Positions 1-7,839 of a DNA stretch of 64,000 bases are shown in pieces (within the stretch, counting starts at the first letter, position 1; each line of letters starts with the position of its first letter). Origin of the DNA: DASUCS01 sp041166385 (GTDB lineage Bacteria; Actinomycetota; Acidimicrobiia; Acidimicrobiales; JACDCH01); NCBI GenBank assembly GCA_041166385.1, contig JBEEFW010000038.1, positions 20,203 to 84,202 on the forward strand. The letters run 5' to 3'. The position numbers and the translations under genes were made by a program. The notes beneath the pieces were generated by a model, which made no database searches, was not told the DNA's origin, and saw only the letters and a program-made list of their open reading frames with translations.

Positions 1-2
1 TC

Positions 3-143
3 ATCGTCCTAGCTCAGATCCTGCTCGTCATCGGCCGCATCACGAGCGGCGGTCTACCGCTGATCTTCTTGTCGATCGCGCTCTCTGCGGCCGGAGCAGT
101 CGTTCTATGGGTCACTGTCCGCCGCTCGCGCGCGCACGAGTGA
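3..143 (+). CDS. C-terminal end of a membrane protein (partial, cut by left edge)
   Basis: An open frame enters from the left edge and runs 46 codons to TGA at 141-143. The residues are strongly hydrophobic (IVLAQILLVIGRI, then LPLIFLSIALSAAGAVVLWV) and finish with the basic tail VRRSRAHE. This suggests one or two transmembrane helices with a cytoplasmic C-terminus. No family can be named from so short a piece. It converges on the acyl-CoA dehydrogenase gene with a 22 bp gap. Confidence 0.55.
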   Translation: MVLAQILLVIGRITSGGLPLIFLSIALSAAGAVVLWVTVRRSRAHE

Positions 144-165
144 GCTGCGATGCGAGTAGGGATGA

Positions 166-1386
166 TTACTCGATGCGCATCCCGCTGATGGCCCGGCTGA
201 TCACGAGCTGCTGGATCTGCTCGGTGCCTTCGAAGATGTCGTAGATCTTGGCGTCGCGGTGCATGCGCTCGACCGGGTACTCCCGGGTGTAGCCGTAGCC
301 GCCGTGGATCTGGATGGCGCGCTCGGTGACCCACACGGCGACGCGACCAGCCTTGAGCTTCGACTGTGAGCCTTCGGCGTTCGTGTAGCCGCCGTTGCGG
401 GCGAGCCACGCGGCGCGCCACACGAGCAGCCGCGCGGCGTCGATCTCCGTGATCATGTCGGCGAGCATGAACGCGATCGCCTGGTTCTGGATGATCGGCT
501 TGCCGAAGGCGACGCGCTCCTTCGCATACGCAAGCGCCTCTTCGTACGCGGCGCGGGCAATACCGATCGCCTGCGCGCCCACCGCGGGGCGGGTGGCTTC
601 GAAGGTGGCCATCGCCGGCTGCTTCTCACCGGTGTGCGCGCCCTCGCGCGCCTTCGCGATCTTGGCGTCGAGCTTCTCCTTGCCGCCGAGCAGCATGCGC
701 CCGGGAACGCGGCAGTCGTCGAGCACGACCTCAGCCGTGTGCGACGCGCGGATGCCGTGCTTCTTGTACTTCTGCCCTTGCGCGATGCCCTTCGTGCCCT
801 TCGGCACGACGAACGACGCCTGGCCGCGCGAACCGAGATGCGGGTCGACCGTGGCGGTCACGACATGCGTGTCGGCGATGCCGCCGTTCGTGGCCCACGC
901 CTTCGTGCCGTTCAGGACCCACTCGTCCGTGGCCTCGTCGTACACCGCCTTCGTCTTCAACGACGACACGTCGGAGCCGGCGTCGGGCTCGGACACGCAG
1001 TACGCGCCGATCATGATGTCGTCGGGCCCGCTGCCGAAGCACTGCGGCACCCACTCCATCACCTGCTCGGGCGTGCCGTTGCCGGCGATGCCAGCGGCGG
1101 CGAGGCCGGAGCCGAAGATCGCGAGCCCGATGCCGGCGTCACCCCAGAACAGCTCCTCGAGCGTGATCGGCAACGTGAGACCGCTGTTGTCGCCCATCGA
1201 CGCTTGCGCGAAGAAATCGAAGGAGTAGAGGCCGATCTTCGCCGCCTCCTGCACGAGCGGCATCGGGAACTCCTCCCGCTCGTCCCACTCATGGGCTGCC
1301 GGCCGCACCACCGTGGCGGCGAAGTCGTGCACCCACTGCTTGATCTGTTCCTGGTCCTCGTTGAGAGCGAGGGAGAACTCGGCCAT
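166..1386 (-). CDS. Acyl-CoA dehydrogenase family protein
   Basis: A 406-residue flavoenzyme of the acyl-CoA dehydrogenase family, expected to oxidise an acyl-CoA to the 2-enoyl-CoA with FAD, passing electrons to ETF. Signature one, CVSEPDAGSD, is at residues 130-139. The C-terminal GGYGYTREYPVERMHRDAKI and FEGTEQIQ motifs end the protein; Glu386 in FEGT matches the catalytic base of medium-chain enzymes. An insert of about 25 residues with Lys, Glu and Ala (near LLGGKEKLDAKIAKAREG) precedes the TFEATRP segment. An AGAGGTG ribosome-binding site lies just before the ATG. It follows the MFS gene by 43 bp on the same strand and could be its last operon member. Chain-length specificity cannot be read. 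Confidence 0.93.
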   Translation of the reverse strand: MAEFSLALNEDQEQIKQWVHDFAATVVRPAAHEWDEREEFPMPLVQEAAKIGLYSFDFFAQASMGDNSGLTLPITLEELFWGDAGIGLAIFGSGLAAAGIAGNGTPEQVMEWVPQCFGSGPDDIMIGAYCVSEPDAGSDVSSLKTKAVYDEATDEWVLNGTKAWATNGGIADTHVVTATVDPHLGSRGQASFVVPKGTKGIAQGQKYKKHGIRASHTAEVVLDDCRVPGRMLLGGKEKLDAKIAKAREGAHTGEKQPAMATFEATRPAVGAQAIGIARAAYEEALAYAKERVAFGKPIIQNQAIAFMLADMITEIDAARLLVWRAAWLARNGGYTNAEGSQSKLKAGRVAVWVTERAIQIHGGYGYTREYPVERMHRDAKIYDIFEGTEQIQQLVISRAISGMRIE

Positions 1387-1429
1387 TGGTCACCTCTGCG
1401 AAGGTCGGGCGGCGATCCGGCTCTGCAAG

Positions 1430-2596
1430 TTACCGGTCGGTAACAAGAACGATAGCGACGGTGACGAGCGCCGCGCCAACGAGGTACGGCGCCGAAATCG
1501 ACTGGCCGAACAGATACCCACCAAGCGCCGGACCAACCGATCGGGCGAGCCCGCCGGCCGACTGCTGGACGCCGAGCGCCTCGCCCCGCCGGTCGATCGA
1601 GGCCCGTCCCGCGACGAGGGCCGAGAGGGTGGGCGCGACGAGACCCTGTCCGACGATGAGCAGCGCGAGCGCGAGCGTGAGCGGTGCCCACCCGGCGTCA
1701 ACCGCGACGAGGGAGAGTCCGACCGCGTTGCACGCGAGCCCGAAGCGCACCGTCCGCAACTCGCCCAGCTTCACGACGACGGTGTGGATCGCGCCGCCCT
1801 GCACGATGACGAGCCCGATGCCGACGAGGAAGAACAGTCCGTACGTCGAGCTCTCGGACAAGTTGAAGCGAGCTTCCGCCAGCAACGAGAACGTCGCCTC
1901 GAACCCACTGAATGCGACGAGCGACACGAACGTCACCAACACGAGCCGCCGCACCGACCTCACCCGTTCTTGCGTCGATTGACCACCGTATGAGGGGCTA
2001 GGCGACGCAAGAACGGAGGAGGAGCGCGTTTCCGGGAGGCGCTTCACGGCGACGAGGGCGTTGACGCCGGCGATGGCGGCGGCGATGAAGAACGGCAGGC
2101 GGTGATTCACGAGCGCGGCGATCCCGCCGATCGCCGGGCCGAGCGCGAACCCCGCACCGAACGCCGCGCCCAGCAACCCGAGCAGCCGCGCCCGATCCTC
2201 CGGCGGCGCCACGTCCGTGACCGCCGCCTGCGCGACCGACACGCTTGCGCCGCTCGCGCCGTCGAGGATGCGCGCCAGGAACAGCAGCCACAGTGAGCCA
2301 GCGAGTCCGGTCAACAAGCTGCCGACGGCCGTGCCGACCAGCGACATGATGATCACGGGCTTGCGTCCGATGCGGTCGGACAACCGGCCGGTGATCGGCG
2401 AGAACACCAGCTGCGCGATCGAGAACGACGCCACCAGCAGCCCCGCCGTGGCGGGCGACGCCCCGGCATCGCGCGCGTAGCGCGCCAACACGGGGAAGAG
2501 GATCCCGAAGCCGATGAGGTCGAGGGCGACCGTCGTCCAGATGACGCCGAAGCCTGGAGGGAGCGGTCGCCGTTCCCGGGTGGTGCGCTGGCTCAA
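1430..2596 (-). CDS. MFS drug/metabolite transporter with an in-frame palindromic insert
   Basis: A 388-residue major facilitator superfamily transporter with about twelve hydrophobic segments, likely a proton-driven exporter of the TetA/multidrug type. The motif A loop GRLSDRIGRKP is at residues 70-80 between TM2 and TM3, and a motif C-like GPAIGG lies near 153-158. Its start overlaps the cysS stop by 4 bp, so translation is probably coupled. Residues about 194-211, in the cytoplasmic loop between TM6 and TM7, are encoded by a 51 bp palindromic element (1965-2015) also found twice outside genes. The element is 17 codons long, keeps the frame and adds a Ser/Pro-rich stretch (SVLASPSPSYGGQSTQ). 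Substrate unknown. Confidence 0.9.
   Translation of the reverse strand: MSQRTTRERRPLPPGFGVIWTTVALDLIGFGILFPVLARYARDAGASPATAGLLVASFSIAQLVFSPITGRLSDRIGRKPVIIMSLVGTAVGSLLTGLAGSLWLLFLARILDGASGASVSVAQAAVTDVAPPEDRARLLGLLGAAFGAGFALGPAIGGIAALVNHRLPFFIAAAIAGVNALVAVKRLPETRSSSVLASPSPSYGGQSTQERVRSVRRLVLVTFVSLVAFSGFEATFSLLAEARFNLSESSTYGLFFLVGIGLVIVQGGAIHTVVVKLGELRTVRFGLACNAVGLSLVAVDAGWAPLTLALALLIVGQGLVAPTLSALVAGRASIDRRGEALGVQQSAGGLARSVGPALGGYLFGQSISAPYLVGAALVTVAIVLVTDR
1965..2015. repeat. 41-bp palindromic element, copy 1 (in coding sequence), with 13-bp arms
   Basis: Perfect 13 bp arms (CGTTCTTGCGTCG at 1965-1977 and its complement at 2003-2015) flank an asymmetric 25 bp centre containing TTGACCACCGTATG followed by AGGGG. 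The 41 bp core (1970-2010) recurs at 10824-10864 (inverted) and 21654-21694. The centre is nearly invariant while the arms differ in a paired way. This copy lies in frame inside the MFS gene and encodes part of its central loop. Confidence 0.85.
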
Positions 2597-3924
2597 CGGC
2601 GGCGGAGCTCGGTGCCTCGGGGGGTGTCGGCCACCTCGTAACCCAACTCGATCAGCTGATCGCGGAGCGAATCGGCGAGCGCCCAGTCCTTCGCCTCCCG
2701 GGCGGCGTCGCGCTGCCGGCCCAGGTCCAGCGCCTCGGGAGCTATCTCACCGGACGTCGTCCGCAGCTCGAGCCCGACGGCCTCGCAGATCTGGAACGCC
2801 GCGGCGGCCGCGAGCTCGTCGTCGTCCGTGTTCGCCCGGCGCACGAGGTCGAACAGCAACGCGATCGCCGCCGGCGTTCCGAGGTCGTCGTCCATGAGCT
2901 CGCGGAAGCGGTCGAGCGCAGCCTCGTCGGCCGCGCCGCCGGCCGCGGCGGCGAACCGCTCCGCGAAGCGGTCGAGTCGCTCGAGCCCTTGTTCGGCGTC
3001 GGCGACTGTCTCCTTCGTGATCTCGATCGGCGCGCGGTAGTGCGAACGAAGGACGAGGAGTCGATACGAACGAGGATCGGCGACGTCGATGAGGTCGAGC
3101 AGGTTCGTGAAGTTGCCCAGCGACTTCGACATCTTCGTGCCCTCGACCTCGACCCACCCGTTGTGCACCCAGTGCCGCGCGAACGGGCGGCCGAGCGCCA
3201 CCGCCTGGGCACGCTCGTTCTCGTGATGCGGGAAGGCAAGGTCCTGTCCCCCGCCATGGATGTCGAACCCGTCGCCGAGGAGGTCGAGCGACATCACGAC
3301 GCACTCGGTGTGCCAACCGGGCCGACCGTCGCCCCACGGCGAGGGCCATGAGGGCTCACCGGGCTTGACCTTCTTCCACAGCGCGAAGTCAACCGACGAG
3401 CGCTTCTCTTCATTCGTCACCACGCGCGCGCCAGCACGCAACGACTCGAGCGACTGACGAGCGAGCAGGCCGTAGTCCTCGACGCGCTCCGCCTGGAAGT
3501 ACACGCCGTCGCTCGTTTCGTACGCCATGCCGAACTCCACGAGTTGCGTGATGACCTCGACCATGCGATCGATGAACGCCGACGCGTGCGGATCCTTGGT
3601 CGGGCGCTTGACGCCGATGGCATCCATCGCCTTCCACCACACCGCCTCGCATGCCGTCGCGATGTCGGTCCACTCGCGGCCCTCGGAATTGGCGCGGTTG
3701 ATGATGTTGTCGTCGACGTCGGTGATGTTCGACACGTACGTGACCTCGACGCCGGACCACTCGAGGTAACGGCGAAGCACGTCGAACACCAGCGTGAAGC
3801 GCCCGTGGCCCAGGTGTGGTGGGCCGTAGACCGTCGGCCCGCAGATGTACATCGACACCTTGCCGGGATCTCTCGGCTCGACGGGATGGACGCCACCCCG
3901 CGCGGTGTCGAACAGGCGCAACAT
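2593..3924 (-). CDS. cysS: Cysteinyl-tRNA synthetase
   Basis: A 443-residue class I synthetase that charges tRNA-Cys. The HIGH motif is HLGH at 37-40, inside MYICGPTVYGPPHLGHGRF. The KMSKS loop TKMSKSLGNF is at 263-272. The zinc site is intact: Cys28 in ICGP, Cys208 in WHTEC, and His233/His234 plus Glu237 in FPHHENE. MshC, the mycothiol ligase homologue, was considered, but its ITPYDATHLGHA-type N-terminus is absent and GPTVYGPPHLGHG fits CysS. The C-terminal tRNA-binding part is slightly short. The gene is followed by the MFS gene with a 4 bp overlap and preceded, 75 bp away, by the P450 gene with a strong hairpin between. Confidence 0.96.
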   Translation of the reverse strand: MLRLFDTARGGVHPVEPRDPGKVSMYICGPTVYGPPHLGHGRFTLVFDVLRRYLEWSGVEVTYVSNITDVDDNIINRANSEGREWTDIATACEAVWWKAMDAIGVKRPTKDPHASAFIDRMVEVITQLVEFGMAYETSDGVYFQAERVEDYGLLARQSLESLRAGARVVTNEEKRSSVDFALWKKVKPGEPSWPSPWGDGRPGWHTECVVMSLDLLGDGFDIHGGGQDLAFPHHENERAQAVALGRPFARHWVHNGWVEVEGTKMSKSLGNFTNLLDLIDVADPRSYRLLVLRSHYRAPIEITKETVADAEQGLERLDRFAERFAAAAGGAADEAALDRFRELMDDDLGTPAAIALLFDLVRRANTDDDELAAAAAFQICEAVGLELRTTSGEIAPEALDLGRQRDAAREAKDWALADSLRDQLIELGYEVADTPRGTELRRR

Positions 3925-3949
3925 GAGCGCCGACAGTACCGGCGAACTC

Positions 3950-3987
3950 GGGGTACTTATCGCTGCTATTGCAGCGATAACGACCCC
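3950..3987. terminator. Strong hairpin between the P450 gene and cysS
   Basis: A nearly continuous stem: GGGGT at 3950-3954 pairs with ACCCC at 3983-3987, and TTATCGCTGC at 3957-3966 pairs with its complement at 3971-3980 around a TATT loop, with a 2-nt mismatch between. A second small inverted repeat, GACCCC-N8-GGGGTC, follows at 3982-4001. No U-run follows on the leftward strand, so classic rho-independent termination is not certain. It could also be a processing or operator site for cysS. Confidence 0.5.
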
Positions 3988-3999
3988 AAGTTCGAGGGG

Positions 4000-5223
4000 T
4001 CAGACCGTGACTGGCAGCGCTTTCAGGCCGCGCAGCACGAAGTGATCGCGGTACTCGATCTCCTCGGCGGGCACCGCGAGCTGCATCTCAGGGAAGCGCT
4101 GCGCCAAGGCCGAGAACACCACCTGACCCTCGAGCCGAGCGAGCGCGGCACCCAAGCAGTAGTGGATCCCGTGGCTGAACGTGAGGTGCTGGTTGTCCTC
4201 CCGTCCGATGTCGAGCCGGTCCGGATCCGGGAACCGCTCAGGATCGCGGTTCGCCGCCGCCAGGATCAGGCCCACCTCCGACTGCTTCGGAAACGTGCGC
4301 CCGTTCACGACCACGTCCTCCGTTGCGACGCGACCGGTGACGTGCACCGGGCCGTCGTAGCGCAACAGCTCCTCGACTGCGCTCGCGGCGAGCCCCTCGG
4401 GGTCGGCGCACAGCCGTTGCCACTCCCCACGATGTTGCATCAACGCGAACAGCCCGTTGCCGATGAGGTTCACGGTGGTCTCGTGTCCCGCCAGGAACAG
4501 CAACAGCACGATGCTGCGCAGCTCCTCCTCGGTCAGCACGTCGCCGGCTTCCTCGACGGCGAGGAGACCGCTCAACAGATCGTCCTGCGGTTCCGCGCGT
4601 CGCTGCGCGAACAACTCGTTGAAGTAGTTCAGGAAGTACATCGCGGCGACGACGCCCTTGCTGAACGTCTCCTCGTCGATGTCACCGTCGAGCAGTCGGG
4701 TCGCATCGCTCGACCAGCCTTCGAACTGGTGGCGGTCTTCGACGGGAACGCCCATCAACTCGCAGATCACGATCAGCGGCAACGGGTACGCGACCGTCGA
4801 GATCACGTCGAACGGCTCGCCCGGCTTCACCGTCGAAAGCAGGTCGTCGAGGATGTCCGTCACGTGCTCGCGTAGTTGCTCGATCCGCCGAGGGGTGAAC
4901 GCCTTGGACACGAGCCGCCGGAGACGGGTGTGATCGGGAGGGTCGAGGAAGAGCAGCGTCTTCAGCCCGACCTGGTTCATGGTCTCGCTGATGTTGGGCT
5001 CGTCCTCTCGCGAGGGTCGGTGCTCGGGGCTGCTCGACCACTTCGGGTCGCGCAACACGGCCTCGCAGTCGGCCCAACGAGTGAGGACGTACTCGTTGAA
5101 CTCCGGAGCCAGCGCTACGGGTTGCTCGCTGCGCAGGCGGTGATACAGCGGATGCGGATCGCGACGGTTCTCCGCAGAGAACACCTCTTCGATCGAAAAC
5201 GACAGAGTCCCCTCATTCCCCAT
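4000..5223 (-). CDS. Cytochrome P450 (soluble bacterial type)
   Basis: A 407-residue P450 without a membrane anchor, expected to hydroxylate a small hydrophobic substrate using ferredoxin-delivered electrons. The I-helix oxygen-binding motif AGHETT is at 245-250, the K-helix ExxR is EELLR at 284-288, and the haem loop FSHGIHYCLGAALARLE places the axial cysteine at residue 356. Acid-alcohol pair, PPDHTRLRRLVSKAF (C-helix haem-propionate contacts) and the terminal beta bulge all look normal. It heads the leftward run to cysS. A TACTGT -10 box ends 6 nt before its ATG, suggesting a leaderless mRNA. A 3Fe-4S ferredoxin gene at 8890-9144 is a plausible redox partner. Substrate unknown. Confidence 0.95.
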   Translation of the reverse strand: MGNEGTLSFSIEEVFSAENRRDPHPLYHRLRSEQPVALAPEFNEYVLTRWADCEAVLRDPKWSSSPEHRPSREDEPNISETMNQVGLKTLLFLDPPDHTRLRRLVSKAFTPRRIEQLREHVTDILDDLLSTVKPGEPFDVISTVAYPLPLIVICELMGVPVEDRHQFEGWSSDATRLLDGDIDEETFSKGVVAAMYFLNYFNELFAQRRAEPQDDLLSGLLAVEEAGDVLTEEELRSIVLLLFLAGHETTVNLIGNGLFALMQHRGEWQRLCADPEGLAASAVEELLRYDGPVHVTGRVATEDVVVNGRTFPKQSEVGLILAAANRDPERFPDPDRLDIGREDNQHLTFSHGIHYCLGAALARLEGQVVFSALAQRFPEMQLAVPAEEIEYRDHFVLRGLKALPVTV

Positions 5224-5229
5224 TCGCCG

Positions 5230-5235
5230 ACAGTA
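5230..5235 (-). promoter_or_regulatory. Putative leaderless -10 box of the P450 gene
   Basis: Reading leftward, TACTGT is followed by six bases and then the P450 ATG (5223). This fits the TANNNT-plus-6-to-9-nt pattern seen before many other start codons in the window. No clear -35 was seen. Confidence 0.45.
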
Positions 5236-5259
5236 AGCCCGCGGACGCCGTCGGACGAT

Positions 5260-5273
5260 GTGGCATGCGCCAC
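5260..5273. promoter_or_regulatory. Small inverted repeat in the P450/valS divergent region
   Basis: GTGGC-ATGC-GCCAC forms a perfect 5 bp inverted repeat about 36 bp upstream of the P450 start and 70 bp upstream of valS. It sits near where a -35 element for the P450 promoter would be. It could be an operator, but a repeat this short in GC-rich DNA may be chance. Confidence 0.2.
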
Positions 5274-5330
5274 TAACCGCTCAGCCCCACCACCCACCCT
5301 TCAGCGGCCGGCGGCCGAAGCCGCCGTCGC

Positions 5331-5336
5331 TACATT
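5331..5336 (+). promoter_or_regulatory. Putative leaderless -10 box of valS
   Basis: TACATT lies 7 nt before the valS ATG at 5344, with no ribosome-binding site between. This supports the chosen start over a much longer upstream extension of the same frame that would run through the opposing P450 gene. Confidence 0.5.
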
Positions 5337-5343
5337 TGCGCTC

Positions 5344-7839
5344 ATGGCCGTCCCGGAGAAACCGTCACTCGATGGCCTCGAGGCGAAGTGGCGCGCTCGT
5401 TGGGAGGAGGACGGCACCTTCCGCTTCGATCGCACGAAGACCCGAGACGAGATCTACGCGATCGACACGCCCCCGCCGACCGTCTCGGGCACGCTGCACA
5501 TCGGCCACTGCGCGTCGTACACGCACAAAGACCTCATGGCCCGGTTCTGGCGGATGCGCGGCAAGGAGGTCTTCTACCCGATGGGGTGGGACGACAACGG
5601 GCTCAACGTCGAGCGCCGCGTGCAGCTGATGCGGGGCGTGCTCTGCGACCCGTCGCTCCCCTTCGACCCGGACTTCACCCCTGCGGATCCCCCGCCGAAA
5701 CAGCCGATCCCGGTGTCACGACCGAACTTCATGCAGATCTGCGCCGACGTCGTCGAGATGCTCGAGGAGAAGTACCACGAGCTCTGGTCGACGATGGGGC
5801 TCTCCGTCGATTGGTCGCAGTCGTACACGACCATCGGCACCAAGGCCCGGCGGGTGTCGCAGTACGGGTTCCTCCGGCTCCTCGAACGCGACCTCTCGTA
5901 CCGCGCTGAGGGGCCCACGTTGTGGGACGTCGACATGAAGACGGCGGTCGCGCAAGCAGAGCTCGAGGACCGCACGATCCCGGGCGCGTACCACCGGCTC
6001 GTCTTCCGCCGGGCCGACGGCGACCCCTTGTACATCGAGACGACGAGGCCCGAACTGCTCGCAGCGTGCGTCGCCGTCGTCGCCCATCCCGACGACGAGC
6101 GCTACAAGCCGTTGATGGGGTCCGAGGTGACGACGCCACTGTTCAACGTGCGCGTCCCTGTTCTCGCGCATGAGCTCGCCGATCCCGAGAAGGGATCGGG
6201 CATCGCGATGATCTGCACGTTCGGCGACACGACCGACGTGATCTGGTGGCGCGAGCTCGCGTTGCCAGTGCGCACGGTCGTCGAGAAGGACGGCCGCGTC
6301 TCGACGATCCCGCCGTCCGGTCTCGAGTCTCCCGAGGGCCTGGCGGCCTACGGCGAGATCGCCGGGCTCAACATGAAGCAGGCGCAGAAGAAGATCGTCG
6401 AGTTGTTGCAAGCCGTTGGCGGGATCGAGGGCGAGCCCAAGCCGATCGAGCACCCGGTGAAGTTCTGGGAGAACGGCAACCGTCCGCTCGAGATCATCAC
6501 GAACCGTCAATGGTTCATCCGTTGCCCATCGAAGGACGAGATGCTGGCCCGCGGCCGCGAGATGCGGTGGCATCCCGAGTTCATGCGCGTGCGTTACGAG
6601 GACTGGGCGAACGGACTCATCGGCGATTGGAACATCACGCGCCAGCGGTACTTCGGCGTTCCGTTCCCGGTCTGGTATCCGATCGACGACGATGGCAACG
6701 TCGTGCACGACCAGTTGCTGATCGCGGGGTACGACCGACTTCCGGTCGACCCGTCGACCGACGTGCCCGACGGCTACACCGAAGCGCAGCGCGAGAAGCC
6801 CGGCGGGTTCACGGGCGACCCCGACGTGATGGACACATGGGCCACCTCGTCGCTCACACCACAGATCGCCGGCGGCTGGCCCGACGACCTCGACCTGTAC
6901 GAGCGCGTGTTCCCGTTCGACTTGCGGCCGCAGGCCCACGACATCATCCGGACCTGGCTCTTCTACACCGTCATCCGCTCGCACTATGAGTTCAACTCGC
7001 TGCCGTGGTCAGACGCGCTGATCTCCGGATTCGTCCAAGACCCGGATCGCAAGAAGCTCTCGAAGTCCGCGGGGAACTCGCCCGACGACCCGATGGCGAT
7101 CATCGCCGAGTACAGCGCCGACGCCGTGCGGTACTGGGCCGCCGGCGAACGCCCCGGCATGGACCTCGCGCTCGACCGCAACCAGTTCAAGGTCGGCCGC
7201 CGGCTGGCGACCAAGATCTTGAACGCGTCGCGGTTCGTGCTGAGCTTCGGCGAATCCGACGGCACTCCGTCGCAGCCGCTCGATCTCGCGATGCTCGATG
7301 AGCTCGCCCGCGTCGTCGCGGATGCGACCACCGCGTTCGAGGACTACGAGTACCCGCGGGCGCTCGAGCGCACCGAATCGTTCTTCTGGGCGTTCTGCGA
7401 CGACTACGTCGAGCTCGTGAAGGCCCGCGCGTACAGCGGCGACGAGTCGGCGGTCGCCTCGCTGCGCCTCGGACTGTCGACGCTGCTGCGGTTGTTCGCA
7501 CCGTTCCTGCCATTCGTCACCGAAGAGGTGTGGAGTTGGTGGCTGGACGGGTCGGTGCATCGCAGCGCGTGGCCCACGACCGATGAGATCGCGGTCAGTG
7601 GCGGCGATCCGCTCGTGATGTCCGTTGCCGCCGACGTGCTGGGGCAAGTGCGCAAGGCGAAGACGAGCGCGAAGAAGTCGCTCCGCGCCGACGTCGCCGG
7701 TGCCGTCGTGCGCGGCACGCCGGAGCAACTGGCCGCGCTCGACGCGGCGCGGCGCGACGTGCTCGAAGCGGGCCGCATTGCGGAGTTGCGCACCGAGCCC
7801 GGCGACGAGCTAGAGGTGCTCGTCACCCTCGACGACTGA
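5344..7839 (+). CDS. valS: Valyl-tRNA synthetase, archaeal-like type
   Basis: An 831-residue class Ia synthetase for tRNA-Val. The HIGH motif is at 52-55 within PPPTVSGTLHIGH. The KMSKS loop is KKLSKSAGN near residue 570. An editing (CP1) domain is marked by TTRPELLAACVAVV. The reading PPPTVSGTLHIGH...YPMGWDDNGLNVERRVQ is the form I associate with archaeal and rickettsial ValS, rather than the bacterial PPPNVTGxLHMGHA form. The C-terminal coiled-coil arm of bacterial ValS is missing. The start is ATG 5344, supported by homology and a -10 box. It ends with a 30 bp convergent overlap with the mscS gene. Confidence 0.95.
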   Translation: MAVPEKPSLDGLEAKWRARWEEDGTFRFDRTKTRDEIYAIDTPPPTVSGTLHIGHCASYTHKDLMARFWRMRGKEVFYPMGWDDNGLNVERRVQLMRGVLCDPSLPFDPDFTPADPPPKQPIPVSRPNFMQICADVVEMLEEKYHELWSTMGLSVDWSQSYTTIGTKARRVSQYGFLRLLERDLSYRAEGPTLWDVDMKTAVAQAELEDRTIPGAYHRLVFRRADGDPLYIETTRPELLAACVAVVAHPDDERYKPLMGSEVTTPLFNVRVPVLAHELADPEKGSGIAMICTFGDTTDVIWWRELALPVRTVVEKDGRVSTIPPSGLESPEGLAAYGEIAGLNMKQAQKKIVELLQAVGGIEGEPKPIEHPVKFWENGNRPLEIITNRQWFIRCPSKDEMLARGREMRWHPEFMRVRYEDWANGLIGDWNITRQRYFGVPFPVWYPIDDDGNVVHDQLLIAGYDRLPVDPSTDVPDGYTEAQREKPGGFTGDPDVMDTWATSSLTPQIAGGWPDDLDLYERVFPFDLRPQAHDIIRTWLFYTVIRSHYEFNSLPWSDALISGFVQDPDRKKLSKSAGNSPDDPMAIIAEYSADAVRYWAAGERPGMDLALDRNQFKVGRRLATKILNASRFVLSFGESDGTPSQPLDLAMLDELARVVADATTAFEDYEYPRALERTESFFWAFCDDYVELVKARAYSGDESAVASLRLGLSTLLRLFAPFLPFVTEEVWSWWLDGSVHRSAWPTTDEIAVSGGDPLVMSVAADVLGQVRKAKTSAKKSLRADVAGAVVRGTPEQLAALDAARRDVLEAGRIAELRTEPGDELEVLVTLDD

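Noticed and set aside
4876..5343. Long N-terminal extension of valS
   Set aside because: The upstream part is antisense to the P450 gene. The synthetase homology starts at ATG 5344, which also has a -10 box.
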